64,000 nt of DNA from Pedobacter lusitanus (GTDB lineage Bacteria > Bacteroidota > Bacteroidia > Sphingobacteriales > Sphingobacteriaceae). Positions 63,603 to 64,000 of this stretch are shown piece after piece; positions within the stretch are counted from its first letter, which is position 1; each line of letters starts with the position of its first letter. Position numbers and translations under genes: made by a program. The notes beneath the pieces are model-generated. The model ran no database searches, was not told where the DNA came from, and saw nothing but the letters and a program-made list of their open reading frames with translations. The stretch is taken from assembly GCF_040026395.1 (NCBI RefSeq), contig NZ_CP157278.1:3906001-3970000 (forward strand), in the 5' to 3' direction.

Positions 63603-64000
63603 ATGGAGAAAAACTACTCAAAAAAAATGCGTAAACTAAAGTATGGCCTCATGGCTATGCTGATGTGCATTATTTTTTGCACCTCTTCTGCAATGGCAGA
63701 AGAAGCGCAGCGTGAAGCACTTAAAATCGAAAGATTAGATAGTTATCTGAAAAAAATTGAGCAGGCTTACCAGGTAAGTTTCGTTTACGATGCTGCTCAG
63801 ATTAATAAAGCCACAAATCTTGAAGTTCCGGCAAAGCTGGTTTCAATTAGGGCTGACCTGGAGCCCCTGAAGGAAAAAGGGATCAATTATAACATTGTAG
63901 GGAAACAGGTGATTCTAGTAAAAGTCCCGCTCCAGGTTATAAAACAAATGATTACTGTTACCGGCCGTATCACCTCTAAAAAAGATGGCGGATACCTTCC
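63603..64000 (+). CDS. SusC-like TonB receptor with STN domain, 3' end beyond window
   Basis: Partial: 132 codons are visible before the window ends. A signal peptide ends about SSAMA. It is followed by a secretin/TonB short N-terminal (STN) domain (LDSYLKKIEQAYQVSFVYDAAQ, LEPLKEKGINYNIVGKQVILVK), then the start of a carboxypeptidase-regulatory-like domain (ITVTGRITSKKDGG). The STN domain is the part that contacts FecR, which fits the sigma/FecR genes just upstream. The plug and barrel lie outside the window. Confidence 0.88.
   Translation, partial: MEKNYSKKMRKLKYGLMAMLMCIIFCTSSAMAEEAQREALKIERLDSYLKKIEQAYQVSFVYDAAQINKATNLEVPAKLVSIRADLEPLKEKGINYNIVGKQVILVKVPLQVIKQMITVTGRITSKKDGGYL

Noticed and set aside
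1..64000. tRNA, rRNA or riboswitch genes
   Set aside because: I looked through the gaps for cloverleaf arms, CCA ends and known leader folds and saw none. A covariance-model search would be needed to exclude small RNAs.

Overview
The window is from the chromosome of a member of the Bacteroidota, most likely a Pedobacter-like member of the Sphingobacteriaceae. This rests on gene content and style rather than a marker gene. It holds SusC/SusD pairs, TonB-dependent receptors with carboxypeptidase-like N-terminal domains, an ECF sigma/FecR/SusC cassette, Bacteroidota-only families (DUF2480, DUF3108, DUF3109), a PorP/SprF protein with a T9SS type-B sorting-domain protein, and TAnnTTTG-type -7 promoter boxes. 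GC content is moderate. I found no tRNA, rRNA, CRISPR array, insertion sequence or integrase.

Layout. 1-468: AT-rich leader without a gene. 469-8189: SusC/SusD pair, then a separate TonB receptor. 8341-13275: periplasmic peptidyl-prolyl isomerase, then DUF2480, DUF3108 and DUF3109 genes and an RmlA-type nucleotidyltransferase. 13301-16038: ROK-family kinase and a convergent Xaa-Pro aminopeptidase. 16256-21593: a small orphan gene and a compact molybdenum cofactor operon (moaA, moeA, moaD, moeB-rhodanese, moaE, moaC-moaB fusion). 21599-26162: MacAB/TolC-like tripartite efflux operon on the minus strand, divergent from a LytS/LytTR two-component pair and a lipoprotein gene (26348-28916). 29476-53856: a run of six same-strand genes, about 24 kb, dominated by three giant secreted repeat proteins (1813, 1192 and 4039 aa). 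53858-57117: two histidine kinases on the minus strand. 57344-61460: Oar-like TonB receptor and a glycerophosphodiester phosphodiesterase. 61882-64000: ECF sigma factor, FecR anti-sigma factor, and the 5' part of a SusC-like receptor cut by the window edge.

The most striking region is 29476-53856. The first two giants look like phage tail fibres: they carry DAATKKYVD and NGGTG-type modules, and the second ends in an S74 self-cleaving chaperone domain with its Ser-Lys pair. The third has about 20 fibronectin-III-like repeats followed by six composite Fn3+FISUMP units, each with four conserved cysteines. They are followed by a secreted thioredoxin-fold protein (CQHC), a small protein with a T9SS type-B C-terminal domain, and a PorP/SprF outer-membrane protein. 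All three giants share a short GxxYYNT...LYxYNGxxW module, so they probably evolved together. My inference is a cell-surface adhesin or fibre system tied to type IX secretion, with the thioredoxin-like protein serving its many cysteines. None of the giants has a recognisable T9SS C-terminal domain, so their export route is open.

The remaining regions are mostly ordinary Bacteroidota housekeeping and nutrient-uptake genes. One unexplained non-coding element is a set of four GTGGACTC repeats at an exact 11-bp period (61641-61684) between the phosphodiesterase terminator and the ECF sigma gene.
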